Below are positions 10,011-19,625 of a stretch of 64,000 nt of DNA, in pieces. Source of the DNA: Hemileia vastatrix (Eukaryota > Basidiomycota > Pucciniomycetes > Pucciniales > Zaghouaniaceae); assembly GCA_030280995.1 (NCBI GenBank), contig JASXTE010000001.1, positions 32,235,700 through 32,299,699 on the forward strand. The letters are read 5' to 3'. The position numbers were made by a program, and so were the translations under genes. The notes under the pieces were generated by a model. It ran no database searches. It had not been told where the DNA came from and saw only the letters and a program-made list of their open reading frames with translations. The first letter of the stretch is position 1. Each line of letters starts with the position of its first letter.

Positions 10011-12896
10011 TTACCATGCAGTGTTTTTGATTCTAATCAATGTTTTTTCAAGATCAAAATGACCAGCTAATATGTCATCATGACAAAGTTTGAGGATAGT
10101 TTCTTTCATTGAAGGAGGAATAACAATTACATTGGTAAGCTTCCTTCTATAATATATATAACCATCTTCAATAGAAAACTTTCCTTTATTTAAAGCATTT
10201 TGGTACTTTTCAGGAAGAGTTTTTATTAATGCTTGAATTGAAGCATTCTTAGGATCATTCAAAATAGTAACTAATTTATTTAAGTCAGAATCTTTATCAT
10301 ATGAATCCAGTATTAACTGTAATAACTCTTCTTCCATATCAACTATAAATATACCATGTATATGAACAGTGTCATCCTCAGGTACATAAGCAGGATTGGA
10401 GTCATTATTTGGCAGAGGCAATCTGGAGAGCATATCAACATTAGAGTGAACATTTCCAGCTCTGTGGATAATAGTCATCCTTCTTCTGTATTCCTGAACA
10501 GAAAGTTGCCACCTGAACATATGTCTGTTAGGTGTTTTGAGGTTTAAGAGAGATTTCACAGCACTACAGTCAGTTACCAACTCAAATTTTTGGTCATCCA
10601 AGTAGTAATGAAGTTTCTCAAGAGCCCAAACAACTGCTAAGCACTCCAATTGAGTGGCACCATATTTCAATTCACTATTTCTTAAGGTTCTTGAAATATA
10701 ACAAATTACAACCTCTGAGGATTTATCATTAATAATTTGCTTTTTGTGAAGGGCAGCTCCCAGAACAATAAAGCTAGCATCTGTATAAAGTACAAATGGC
10801 TTGTTAAAATCTGGAAGAGCCAATATAGGGGCTGTCATTAAGAAACTTTTCAATGTATTAAAAGCTTTCTGACAGTCATTATTCCAGAGAAAAGCAACAT
10901 CTTTTCTGGTTAGTTTTGTAAGAGGCAAGGCTATGACCTGATAATTTTTAATATATTGTCTATAATAGCCACACATACCCAAAAAACTTTGGATTTCTCT
11001 TACAGAAGTTGGTGCTTTCACATTTTGAATGGCAGCAACTTTATTATGGTCTACACAAATTTGTAAGCCTGACACAACATGGCCAAGGACTTTCAAAGAT
11101 TGAAAACCAAATTTACACTTTTTTAAAGATAAGGTCATATTGATTTCATCCATTTTTTGGAAAACTCTATTCAAGTGAATCATATGTTCATCAAAAGTTT
11201 TAGAAAAAACAATAATATCATCAATATAAACCATGAGCCAACCTTCAATAATTTCTTGATGGAAAGTGTTATCCATGACTTTCTGGAAAACTGAAGGAGC
11301 ATTTTTAGGGCCAAATGGCATCCTAACATACTTATATATTCCCATATGAGTAGCAATAAGCAAAAAATTTTGAGAATTTTTCTCAACTGGAACTTGATGA
11401 TAACCTTTATTACCATCCAGACAACTAATAAATTTTTCACCTTGCAAGGTAGCATGTATTGAATTAATTCTGGGTAAAGGATAAATATCATCAACAGTAT
11501 AAGTATTTAAAGCTCTGTAATCTCCACATAATCTAGCTTTATCTTTTTCATATGAAATCAAGACTGGGGAGATGACACAATATTTGGGGGTGACATCCAC
11601 TTTCTCAATGATATTCATTTTCAATAATGTTTCAATATTATCTTCAATATCTTTTCTTTTTGATGGAGAAGCAGGATATGGGTTTTTCTTAAGGGAAGGA
11701 GGAATATCACCCAAATTACAGGATAAGGTAATTTTCATCTCTTCCTGAACAATTCCCAAGACATGAGAACCATGAGCAAAAGCCATAGGGAAAGAGGTAA
11801 TAGAGGCAACAATAGAATCCTTTTGTTCACTAGTCAACTGATCACCAAAAGAAGCGGTATTTATTTCATGTAATAAATCATCCATTTCAGTTGTTGTTCT
11901 ACCTTTACATTGGGTCAGTGAGTTACAAGATTTCAACAAATGCCCAGAAGGTCTAGGAGAAGAAATTTTGAATTTTCTTTTCCCATTCATTCCTAAAGTA
12001 AAGCAATTATTTGCTGGATCCAGTTTCACACCAAACATGGTTAAAATATCATTTCCCATAATAAACCAATTGCTCAAATTATCATTATTCATGACAACAA
12101 ACTCACAAATAGCTCTGACAAAACCACCATTATATTTGAAGAATACAGAGGTTTTGTATTTGCCAATAGGAAATAAGGTAGAACCATACCCTCTCCATTT
12201 TTCAGAAGTTATAGGCAATAATTTACTCAAATATTCCTTATCCACTGAAGCCAAAGCTTTTTCAGATACTACACTTCCTCCAGCACCAGAATCAAGAACT
12301 ACATCAACATTTTTACCATTAATGATAACAGGTGCCTTTAAAGGGGATATAGGAATAGAATTGTTAGTAATATCTTTAATTATCTCAGCATTTTCTACTG
12401 AAGATAAATTCAATACACAATCTTCAGATATATTATTTAAATAATGGACATCATGTTCCAACATTAAAACATCTTTAACAGATTCATTGTCATAGGAGAT
12501 ATTACTTTCACAGTCACTGGAAGAATTATTGACATCAAGTTCAACTTCATCAGTGTCTTCATTTTGTTCAACAAGATGAATTTTCTTGTCACAAACATGA
12601 CCCTTCTGCCACGGTTTGTTACATTTATAACAAGTATTTGTTGCATATTTTTTAGGTGCAACTGGGGCAGAGGGTTTACCATATTTTTCTGGGAGCTTTA
12701 TAGAAGTTTTATTCTGATCATTATAAGATTTACTAAGGTAATTCTTTGGTTCATATCTATGGTTGAGTAGTACTTCATTACAGATATTAATGAAAGAAGA
12801 ATTTTCCCTTACATGCTCAGTTCTAGCAACAATCAAATCCCTAAGAGAATTTGGTAATTTATACAAGATTTTATCTCTCCAAATATCATAATCCAT
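10011..12896 (-). CDS. pol: Element A Gag C-terminus, protease, reverse transcriptase, RNase H, integrase start
   Basis: 961 codons. Domains: end of Gag with zinc knuckle CYKCNKPWQKGHVC (about residue 91; C-x2-C-x7-H-x-C spacing known in Ty3 elements), retropepsin with LDSGAGGSVVS (about 200), RT with VYIDDIIVFSKT (about 556), RNase H with YTDAS, and the integrase zinc-binding His residues at the end. The first ATG (12896) lies inside Gag. The real product would be one Gag-Pol protein from 14953, because the preceding gag frame joins this one after correcting a one-base loss in an A run near 12921. It ends at the stop near 10013 where B has a second Trp (NTAWW). Confidence 0.93.
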   Translation of the reverse strand: MDYDIWRDKILYKLPNSLRDLIVARTEHVRENSSFINICNEVLLNHRYEPKNYLSKSYNDQNKTSIKLPEKYGKPSAPVAPKKYATNTCYKCNKPWQKGHVCDKKIHLVEQNEDTDEVELDVNNSSSDCESNISYDNESVKDVLMLEHDVHYLNNISEDCVLNLSSVENAEIIKDITNNSIPISPLKAPVIINGKNVDVVLDSGAGGSVVSEKALASVDKEYLSKLLPITSEKWRGYGSTLFPIGKYKTSVFFKYNGGFVRAICEFVVMNNDNLSNWFIMGNDILTMFGVKLDPANNCFTLGMNGKRKFKISSPRPSGHLLKSCNSLTQCKGRTTTEMDDLLHEINTASFGDQLTSEQKDSIVASITSFPMAFAHGSHVLGIVQEEMKITLSCNLGDIPPSLKKNPYPASPSKRKDIEDNIETLLKMNIIEKVDVTPKYCVISPVLISYEKDKARLCGDYRALNTYTVDDIYPLPRINSIHATLQGEKFISCLDGNKGYHQVPVEKNSQNFLLIATHMGIYKYVRMPFGPKNAPSVFQKVMDNTFHQEIIEGWLMVYIDDIIVFSKTFDEHMIHLNRVFQKMDEINMTLSLKKCKFGFQSLKVLGHVVSGLQICVDHNKVAAIQNVKAPTSVREIQSFLGMCGYYRQYIKNYQVIALPLTKLTRKDVAFLWNNDCQKAFNTLKSFLMTAPILALPDFNKPFVLYTDASFIVLGAALHKKQIINDKSSEVVICYISRTLRNSELKYGATQLECLAVVWALEKLHYYLDDQKFELVTDCSAVKSLLNLKTPNRHMFRWQLSVQEYRRRMTIIHRAGNVHSNVDMLSRLPLPNNDSNPAYVPEDDTVHIHGIFIVDMEEELLQLILDSYDKDSDLNKLVTILNDPKNASIQALIKTLPEKYQNALNKGKFSIEDGYIYYRRKLTNVIVIPPSMKETILKLCHDDILAGHFDLEKTLIRIKNTAW

Positions 12897-14953
12897 CTTT
12901 GGATCAATTGCTCTAAGGATTTAGTTATTTTCATCAGAAAAACAATGGGCTTTTCAACAGAGGAGGATACATATCTAGTATTCTCATACAGTCTCTGCTG
13001 AGCTAACCTGAATTTTGAACCACCAAACTGATTCTCAATCAAGGATTTCCAATCATTCCATGTATAATGATTGTTATCTAAGAGGACAGATTCATACCAC
13101 ATCAAGGCTACATTGGAAAATAAAGAAATTAGCTTAGAAACAATTTCCTCATCAGGTAGTTTATAAGATCTCTTTAAATTATCAATTATCTGGATAAAGT
13201 GTTGCCAATCAGAGGAAGAATCACCATCAAAGGTAGGATATTGGTCTAACTTAGGCCAATTTTTCTGACTACTGGGATGGTCCACTTTTTGGTTTGAATT
13301 ATTCATTATTAATAATTCCTGAAGTTTAGCCAGGTGTTCAGAAATTTCATTATTTACAGAAACAGCTGGTGCATGACCATCACAAGATTTTTTGCTAGTA
13401 GCAAAAGATTTTACAGACTCATTGTCAGTTTGTTTAATGGATGAAATATGAGGAAGAAAGGATGAACTTTGCTCAGGTTTTTTCCCTTTATTTTTATGCA
13501 GCTTATTTACAGAAATCTCATTTAATTCATTATTGATGGTTAAGGTTGAGAATTTTTCCTGTAGGTCAGACACATAGTTTCTTATTCTTGGGATTTCAGA
13601 CATCTGGTCATTTACTTTTGCAAGAGATAGAACATTTCTGTCCTCAGAAACTGAGTGTTTGGTACTTAGTGCATGGAAATCATTTTTTAGCTTCTTAAAC
13701 TCATTTTGCAGAGATTTTATTTCATTCTTGAATGAATAATTTTCCTCAATAAGGGGTTTCAATTCACTCAAGGTCTTATGTAGACTGATATTTCTATCTG
13801 AGATAGCTCTATGGTCACTTCTTATTTGTTTTTGTTGACTAAGAACAATATTCAAGGTTTCTTTGATTTTTAAATAAGCTGTATCTTGTACAGAAGAACT
13901 CACTTTACATTGCAAGTGTAAATTATTTAATCTATCATTTTCATGGATTAACAAATCTCTCACATGTTTGTCTTTCACAATATTAAAATCAAGGGTATTT
14001 TTCAATATTTCCTCAGAAGTTTTTTCAATTAAGGTATAGATTTCAGGGGGAACAGAATCATTTTTAATTGCAAGAGAAGGATTAATTAAAGATGTAGAAG
14101 TTAAATGTAAAGGTTCATCAAATGACAATTTGCTAATTACATCAATAGGGCTACTAGTTACAGGAAGCTGTCTTTTAACAGGTTTAACTGTTCTTTCACC
14201 ATGTTCAATAATACTACCTGCAGAAGAAGATTTATTAGAAAACATACCCAAGTGACTATCAACCAAATTACTTACCATGGCAGAGGAGGAAACTTCCCCT
14301 GGGACTGGGTTTGGGATTGTGCTTGGGCCTTCTTTCTCCTGCCTTGTTGGTAGGGATGAGGAGGTGGATGGAAATTGGGTGTTCTGGATGGGCCAGGCTG
14401 ATGATGAGGAGGGTGTTGCACATTCTGTTGGTAGTGAATCATTAGATAATCCCACTTCCATTGCTCTACTTCCATAGTATTTGGATTTTGGATGGTTGAG
14501 CTGGGTGGCTGTGAAGGTTGAGCCTGAAACTGAGGCTGATTGGGAGGCAACTGAAGAGGGGCCTGGGCCTGAATCTGGTTCCTGAGTTCTTGGACCTGAT
14601 CCCACAATGTGTCTACCTTTGCTTTGTACGTCATATTTTCTGTCTTCAACTCTTTTATATGACTGGATAGGTTTCTGATTTTTTGTGGCAGAGGAAGCTT
14701 TTTTATTTTGAAGCCTTTTGGAAGACCTTCTTGAGGCACTAGAGGCTTTACTTTCTTCTGTGGCACTGGGGGAAGGGGGTTTGGTTTGTTTGCATTTCCT
14801 GTCATTTCCACATCCTGCAGTATGTAAATTCTTTGTGTTAGCATAAGATTTTTTATGACCAACTTTAGAAGAACTTACAGCGTCAGCATCATAGTCATTT
14901 TCTATCTCATCCACTTGCATGTTATCCATTTTTTCTGCCAAATTGTTGGGCAT
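12833..14953 (-). CDS. gag: Element A Gag frame (capsid region)
   Basis: 706 codons from MPNNLAEKMD. The first about 225 residues are Ser/Pro/Lys-rich low complexity and overlap ORF0 in another frame. Then comes a long coiled-coil-rich region (Leu/Lys/Glu/Asn repeats) and the conserved Ty3 capsid segment (NWPKLDQYPTFDGDSSSDWQ, then WYESVLL and NQFGGSKFRL). The last about 20 residues are out of frame after the one-base loss near 12921. Gag forms the virus-like particle that packages the RNA. The unspliced frame is open all the way here, but comparison of four copies shows conservation mainly in ORF0 up to 14272, so the N-terminal part of this frame may not be used. Confidence 0.85.
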   Translation of the reverse strand: MPNNLAEKMDNMQVDEIENDYDADAVSSSKVGHKKSYANTKNLHTAGCGNDRKCKQTKPPSPSATEESKASSASRRSSKRLQNKKASSATKNQKPIQSYKRVEDRKYDVQSKGRHIVGSGPRTQEPDSGPGPSSVASQSASVSGSTFTATQLNHPKSKYYGSRAMEVGLSNDSLPTECATPSSSSAWPIQNTQFPSTSSSLPTRQEKEGPSTIPNPVPGEVSSSAMVSNLVDSHLGMFSNKSSSAGSIIEHGERTVKPVKRQLPVTSSPIDVISKLSFDEPLHLTSTSLINPSLAIKNDSVPPEIYTLIEKTSEEILKNTLDFNIVKDKHVRDLLIHENDRLNNLHLQCKVSSSVQDTAYLKIKETLNIVLSQQKQIRSDHRAISDRNISLHKTLSELKPLIEENYSFKNEIKSLQNEFKKLKNDFHALSTKHSVSEDRNVLSLAKVNDQMSEIPRIRNYVSDLQEKFSTLTINNELNEISVNKLHKNKGKKPEQSSSFLPHISSIKQTDNESVKSFATSKKSCDGHAPAVSVNNEISEHLAKLQELLIMNNSNQKVDHPSSQKNWPKLDQYPTFDGDSSSDWQHFIQIIDNLKRSYKLPDEEIVSKLISLFSNVALMWYESVLLDNNHYTWNDWKSLIENQFGGSKFRLAQQRLYENTRYVSSSVEKPIVFLMKITKSLEQLIQRWIMIFGEIKSCINYQILLGI
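14218..14275 (-). other. Second intron-like segment at the ORF0 stop (element A)
   Basis: 58 nt from donor GTAAGT to acceptor TTCTTCTGCAG with a CTAAT branch-like site. The donor overlaps the ORF0 stop (TGG-TAA). Removal would again place TGG-TAG at the junction, so ORF0 would end the same way. The same 58-nt length and place recur in B (50660-50717) and D (28927-28984). Confidence 0.45.
14272..14953 (-). CDS. ORF0 of element A: spliced, overlapping first ORF
   Basis: Exon 1 is 14953-14879 (25 codons from MPNNLAEK). The donor GTAAGT at 14878, branch site GCTAAC and acceptor ACTGCAG ending at 14815 define a 64-nt intron; exon 2 is 14814-14272, giving about 205 residues. Exon 2 is in the +1 frame relative to gag. 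It has a Pro/Lys-rich start, a Leu/Glu/Lys coiled-coil-like stretch (KIRNLSSHIKELKTEN), a Gln/Pro-rich linker, the motif QWKWDYL, and a basic tail with HPYQQGRRKK, ending in PW-stop. ORF0 of B, C and D share KWD(W/Y), PY and G(R/K)-rich tail features. The role is unknown; the basic tail suggests nucleic-acid binding. Splicing is inferred, not shown. Confidence 0.7.
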
Positions 14954-15627
14954 ACTAGTGGGAAGATTTATAATTTACTTTTTACTTTATAAAAAAATAA
15001 TAAAAGTTAGTCAATAATTGCTCCAAATAATAAAAAAAAAATATTTAATTAATTAAATTATAGAAAAAATAATTTTCAATATAAAGTAATAATTAAAAAA
15101 TTAATTTAAAAAAAAATGGATTGCAAGGTTAAATTGTGAATAACAAGTAAGTTAATTCAACCAATTAATTACCAATATTAAATATGGCAATATATTTGGG
15201 ACTAAGCACAATGTACTTTTAAGTCAACCAAAATTAAAAATAATTAATAATAATAAAAAATTAAATTAATAATTCAATTTGTATTAATAATAATGTCAAT
15301 TCTTCTAGGACTAAGAGGATTTAACACTCTATAATGGTCAACTAGGAAAAAAAAAATTTAAAAATTGAACACTTACACTCAGTGAATCAGCAATTAAGCC
15401 ACAATCACTGTTATTGCAATAAAAATATAGTAATATGAGTGAGAGGCACAAAGGTGAACTTACTATAGTGATCGAAAAATCACTTCAAAATAATATAAAA
15501 ATTAATATTATATAAACCTAAGATGTTGAACCCAAGTTCGAAACACAGTCGCGGCAAAAGTTTCGTTTTGCTAGGTGGTCCGTGCGTTTTGTCGTTTGTC
15601 GCCAGGCTCGATCGTCGTCGTTGTTTT

Positions 15628-15640
15628 GGAAAGGCCCCCA
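15628..15640 (-). other. Primer binding site of element A
   Basis: TGGGGGCCTTTCC on the minus strand, 2 nt after the end of the 5' LTR. Identical to the site in D. The leader between here and the gag ATG (14954-15627) is AT-rich with repeated GGACTAAG...GTCAAC-like words and no supported gene. Confidence 0.8.
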
Positions 15641-15642
15641 GT

Positions 15643-16777
15643 TTTCAGTCAGTCGTCTAGAAGAGGTAAGAAAAATAGGAGAAAAAGGAGGAGAGAAGGA
15701 GGAGGACAAGGGAAAATAAAGAAATAAACCAAAAATATATATTTAATTTATTTGAGAGGGAAACAACGGTGAGCAACTTTGAGAGGTGACAAAAACTTAG
15801 ATTTTATTAACAACAATATTATTAAATGTAAGGGTTCTGCGCGGCAAACAATTTTAATTACTATCAGACTTAAAGCAACCTTTGATTTGTTGTATAGAAT
15901 TTAAATTAGATTTGTATTACTAATAAAAAATATAAACATAATAAATTGGTTATTTAATTTGTTGAGTGTGTAATAAGTGATGAGGCTACAGGGGATTATC
16001 CAAGGCCCTTTTATAGGCAATGGGTCCTCTGAAGCGCTACTATCTTTGTAAATACAATGATTAGAATGAAGTAAAACAAATATATCAAAAGAGTAAATGA
16101 AACATAACAATGTAGAGAAAAACATGAAACAATTAATTAAAACCCCAATTAAGAATCCAATTTTCCCGTCATTAATTCCCAAATCAGTAAGTGAAAAATA
16201 GTGAATAACTAAACATGATTGGAACATAGGAACTATGAGAAAAATAATTCCAAACAGATGGTACAGTCTGATTAAAGGACATTTTAAGTGAAACAAAAAA
16301 TAATTTGACGCAATAAAACATGCAATTAATCTCAATTTAGTCCAAATTAATTTATTTGTTTTTTCTAACACAATTAAGGGTAAAAAGAAGCGTCATTAAT
16401 TATTGTTTAGTATCATATGAGAGGTATTATTTAATATATAAATTTAAGTAATTAATTTAAATATATTATAAATCAATTTTACACTTATAATTGTAATATA
16501 TGTTTTTCAATTAATTAAATATAAATTTATAATTATTAAATACATAAAAATGTGCCATTATTTGTAGAATATATTATATTATGCTCAATTTAACTGTATA
16601 TAAAAATATATATAACCAATGAATTTAATGTAACACTTGTATATAATAAAATACTTATATAATTTCATTATGCAATAAAATATTAAGTTATATTCATTAA
16701 ATACAATTCTTACCCACTCTTTAAGGTTTTATAATTTATATATCATTTACTGGACTCCTGGAATAGCCTGGCTGACA
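15643..16777 (-). repeat. 5' LTR of element A
   Basis: Starts TGTCAGCCAGG on the minus strand at 16777. Its inner terminus reads GAAAA where the other LTR has GACA, so the CA end is mutated. It holds the core promoter (TATAAAAGG, 16007-16015). The hydrophobic frame at 15901-16371 is LTR sequence. Confidence 0.93.
16007..16015 (-). promoter_or_regulatory. TATA box in the 5' LTR of element A
   Basis: TATAAAAGG on the minus strand followed by GCCTTGG. The same box occurs in the other A LTR (7981 region) and in solo LTR S1 (near 59860), so it is conserved across diverged copies, as expected for the U3/R core promoter. Confidence 0.6.
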
Positions 16778-16802
16778 TTATATGTATGCTCTATGCTATT
16801 AT

Positions 16803-17150
16803 GAAAAATAAGGATTAAAACTAGAATTCTTTTTTGTTAAAAACAGTACAGCTGCAGTTAGTATAAATAAATGAGACAATTTATCCTTCTGTAAAAACTC
16901 AAGCTGTTCTGCTTTCAAACTAGCTTGACTTTTACAATAGTAAAGTTCTATAAAAGTTGATAAATCTTCCAAAATGACCTTTTTCTCAGTATCAAATATG
17001 AACTACTCTGTCACAGACAAATTATAATTGTGTGTTTCTTCTAGAAAGACTTTTGGAAGTTTCCCAGTAAAATATTCTTCAACAATATCATCCATAAGAA
17101 AACTCCTGGGCCCTGAAAAAGGCTGAACACCTTCCATTTCTGGGGGTTTA
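16803..17150 (-). pseudogene. Unrecognised reading-frame relic in X
   Basis: On the minus strand a frame runs about 115 codons with one stop in the middle: upstream PKPPEMEGVQPFSGPR, then DDIVEEYFTGKLPKVFLEE, the stop, then EKKVILEDLSTFIELYYCKS and a Leu/Ala-rich end. The composition (acidic, Leu-rich, few low-complexity runs) looks more like decayed coding sequence than random AT-rich DNA. It lies directly beside the insertion site of element A and may be part of the gene content of X. No family was recognised. Confidence 0.35.
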
Positions 17151-17879
17151 GGGACCTTCAATTTTTGATCAACCTTTTCCTGATAGCTTACTTATATGTT
17201 TGAGATTGAAAACTTGAAAGAAATTTAGACATCCACCCTTTTTTAAGTTTATTTAAACGTCAAGTAAAACAAGCACTCCTCCATAGGATTGGAGTTATGA
17301 CACTACTCCCATCCTGTCTTTCCTCAGTATCAGAGTTAATACAGATATCTTTAAAAAATCTAGTAATTTCAGGGACCAAAAAATATGAATAAAGTTTGAT
17401 TATTCCATCACACAACTTAAAAAATGTGATGTTAATTTATAATAACTATTTTAGAGCTATATAAAAAATACTATTAATTCTCTTCTTTTAGAAAGTTTAA
17501 CTTCAATTTTTTCAGATTCACCTTTTCTATCTTTGAAGAATAGGTTTATTTATCATTAGCTATATAAGAAAATTTATTAGCTTCTCATGTGCTGCACCTC
17601 TGAAGAGATCTGAAAACTGCCTCATCTATAATACTTTCATCTAAAATTGAAAAGTTCACCAAACCTTTCCCATAATAGCATTTCATCCATCCAATCACAA
17701 TATAATTTACTATTCAAGATATGTAAAACATGAGGCAACATGCTGCTACATGTTCTTTTACATATGCTAACCAATATGTTTCAATCCAACATAGTACCTT
17801 AATAATATGTTGTCACACTTTTGTACATACGAAATATCTACCATGTCCTCATGACATAATGCAGCGCATTTATTCATAT

Positions 17880-19625
17880 CGCCAGGACATGGTAAATTTG
17901 CCTAAAGATGAGGTGGCATGTTGCATCGTCTTTTACTTTATGGAGAATAGTGAAGGTAGTGGGTAGTGTAGTTGCTTGCATGCATACATGAGGCAACATG
18001 TCGCCTCATGTATGCATGGGGGCAACTTGCTTTCTCAAATTGTAAAAATAAAAACTATACAAAATAAAATTGAATAGTTTAATTGCATACATGAGGCAAC
18101 ATGTCGCCTCATGTATGCAATAACAGCAGCTCAGAAAAAAAACAGGCAAAAGATGAGGCACCATGTTGCCTCATCTTTTGCTTGTTAGTCAAAGGAAGAT
18201 GCCACATACACTAGGCCATATTTGCATAAAGATTAGGTTGAATGTTGTGTCATCTTTTGCTTTCTGGAAAATAATGAAGGTAATGGGTAGGGTAGTTGTT
18301 TACATGCATACATGAGGCGACATGTTGCTTCATGTATGCAATTATAATATTATGTTTTTTTTGTATTTTTTTTAAATGTGAGAAAGCAAGTTGCCCACAT
18401 ACATACATGAAGCAACATGTTGTCTCATTTATGCATGTAAACAACTGCCCTACCCATTACCTTCACTATGTGCCAGAAAGAAAAAGATGAGGCAACATTC
18501 AACATCATCTTTTTGAGAAAATATGGCCTAGTGTATGTGGCAACTTCCTTTGACCAACAAGCAAAAGATGAGGCAACATGGTGCCTTATATTTTGCCTGT
18601 TTTTTTCCTGAGCTGCTGTTATTGTATACATGAGGCAACATGTCGCCTCATGTATGCAATTACAATATTTAATTTTATTTTGTATAATTTTTATTTTTAC
18701 AATGTGAGAAAGCAAGTTTCCCACATGCATACATGAGGCGACATTTTGCCTCATGTATGCATGTAAGAAACTACACTACCAACTACCTTCACTATTTACC
18801 AGAATGTAAAAGATGAGGTAACATTCCACCTCATCTTTATGAAAATGCACACTAATGTATTTCACATATGCCTTTGACCAACAAGCAAAATATGAGTCAA
18901 CATGGAGCATCATCTTTTGCCTCTTTTTCTTCTGGGCTTCTGTTATTGCATACATGAGGCAACATGTCGCCTTATGTATGCAATTAGAATATTAAGTTTT
19001 TTTTTCATTTTTTTTCAATGTGAGAAAGAAAGTTTCCCACATGCATACATGAGGTGACATGTCGCCTCATCTATGCATGTAAGTAACTACCCTACCAGTT
19101 AGCTTCACTATTTTACAGGAAGCAAATAATGAGGCACAATGCCACCTCATCTTTATTCTTATGCACCCTAGTGTATTTCAAATTTGCCTTTGACAAACAA
19201 GCAAAAAATGAGGCAACATTGTGCCTCACCTTTTACCTCTTTTTTTTTCTGAGATTTTGTTATTGCATACATGAGGCAACATGTCACCTCATGTATGCAA
19301 AGTAAATATTCAGTTTTTATTTGAATTTTTTTTTCAATGTGAGAGAGCAAGTTGCCCACATGCATATATGAGGCAACATGTCGCCTCATTTATGCTTGTA
19401 AGCAACTAACCTACCCATTACTTTCAATATTTACCAGAAAGCTAACAATGAGGCAGCATGCCACCTCATATTTATGCAGATGAACCCTAGCGTATGTCAC
19501 ATCTGCCTTTGACCAAAGAGTGAAATATGGGGCAACATGGTGCCTCATGTTTTGCCTCTTTTTTTTTCTGAGCTGCTGTTATTGAAAACATGAGGCAACT
19601 TGTTGCCTTAAAATTTTGTTGAAAT
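17880..19625. repeat. Satellite of palindromes, about 320-bp units, with inverted left arm
   Basis: About 20 imperfect palindromes of 30-36 bp built on TGAGGCAACATGT(T/C)GCCTCA, flanked either by CATACA...TGTATG or by AAAAGA...TCTTTT. From 18370 rightwards they form head-to-tail units: the TTATTG-(C/T)ATACATGAGG junction recurs at 18619, 18942, 19259 and 19580, spacings 323, 317 and 321 bp. From about 17880 to 18345 the same unit runs in the opposite orientation, so the array is also a large inverted repeat. All open frames here are by-products of the repeat. Confidence 0.9.

Larger units (their letters stand above)
7615..16777 (-). mobile_element. Ty3-type LTR retrotransposon A (chromovirus), nearly intact
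   Basis: A 9163-bp element read on the minus strand. LTRs 7615-8750 and 15643-16777 differ at about a dozen sites plus one indel over about 1136 bp, so insertion is recent relative to B, C and D. The 5-bp duplication TTATA flanks it (7610-7614, 16778-16782). The order on the minus strand is 5' LTR, PBS, leader, ORF0/gag, protease, RT, RNase H, integrase with chromodomain, polypurine tract, 3' LTR. One frameshift and one stop interrupt Gag-Pol. Confidence 0.96.

Noticed and set aside
17730..19389. Several 60-109-codon frames in the satellite
   Set aside because: They are translations of the palindrome repeats (recurring HEATCC-type words) on both strands.
17981..19600. Possible CRISPR array
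   Set aside because: Repeats are palindromes within 320-bp units without unique spacers of regular size, in a eukaryotic setting.
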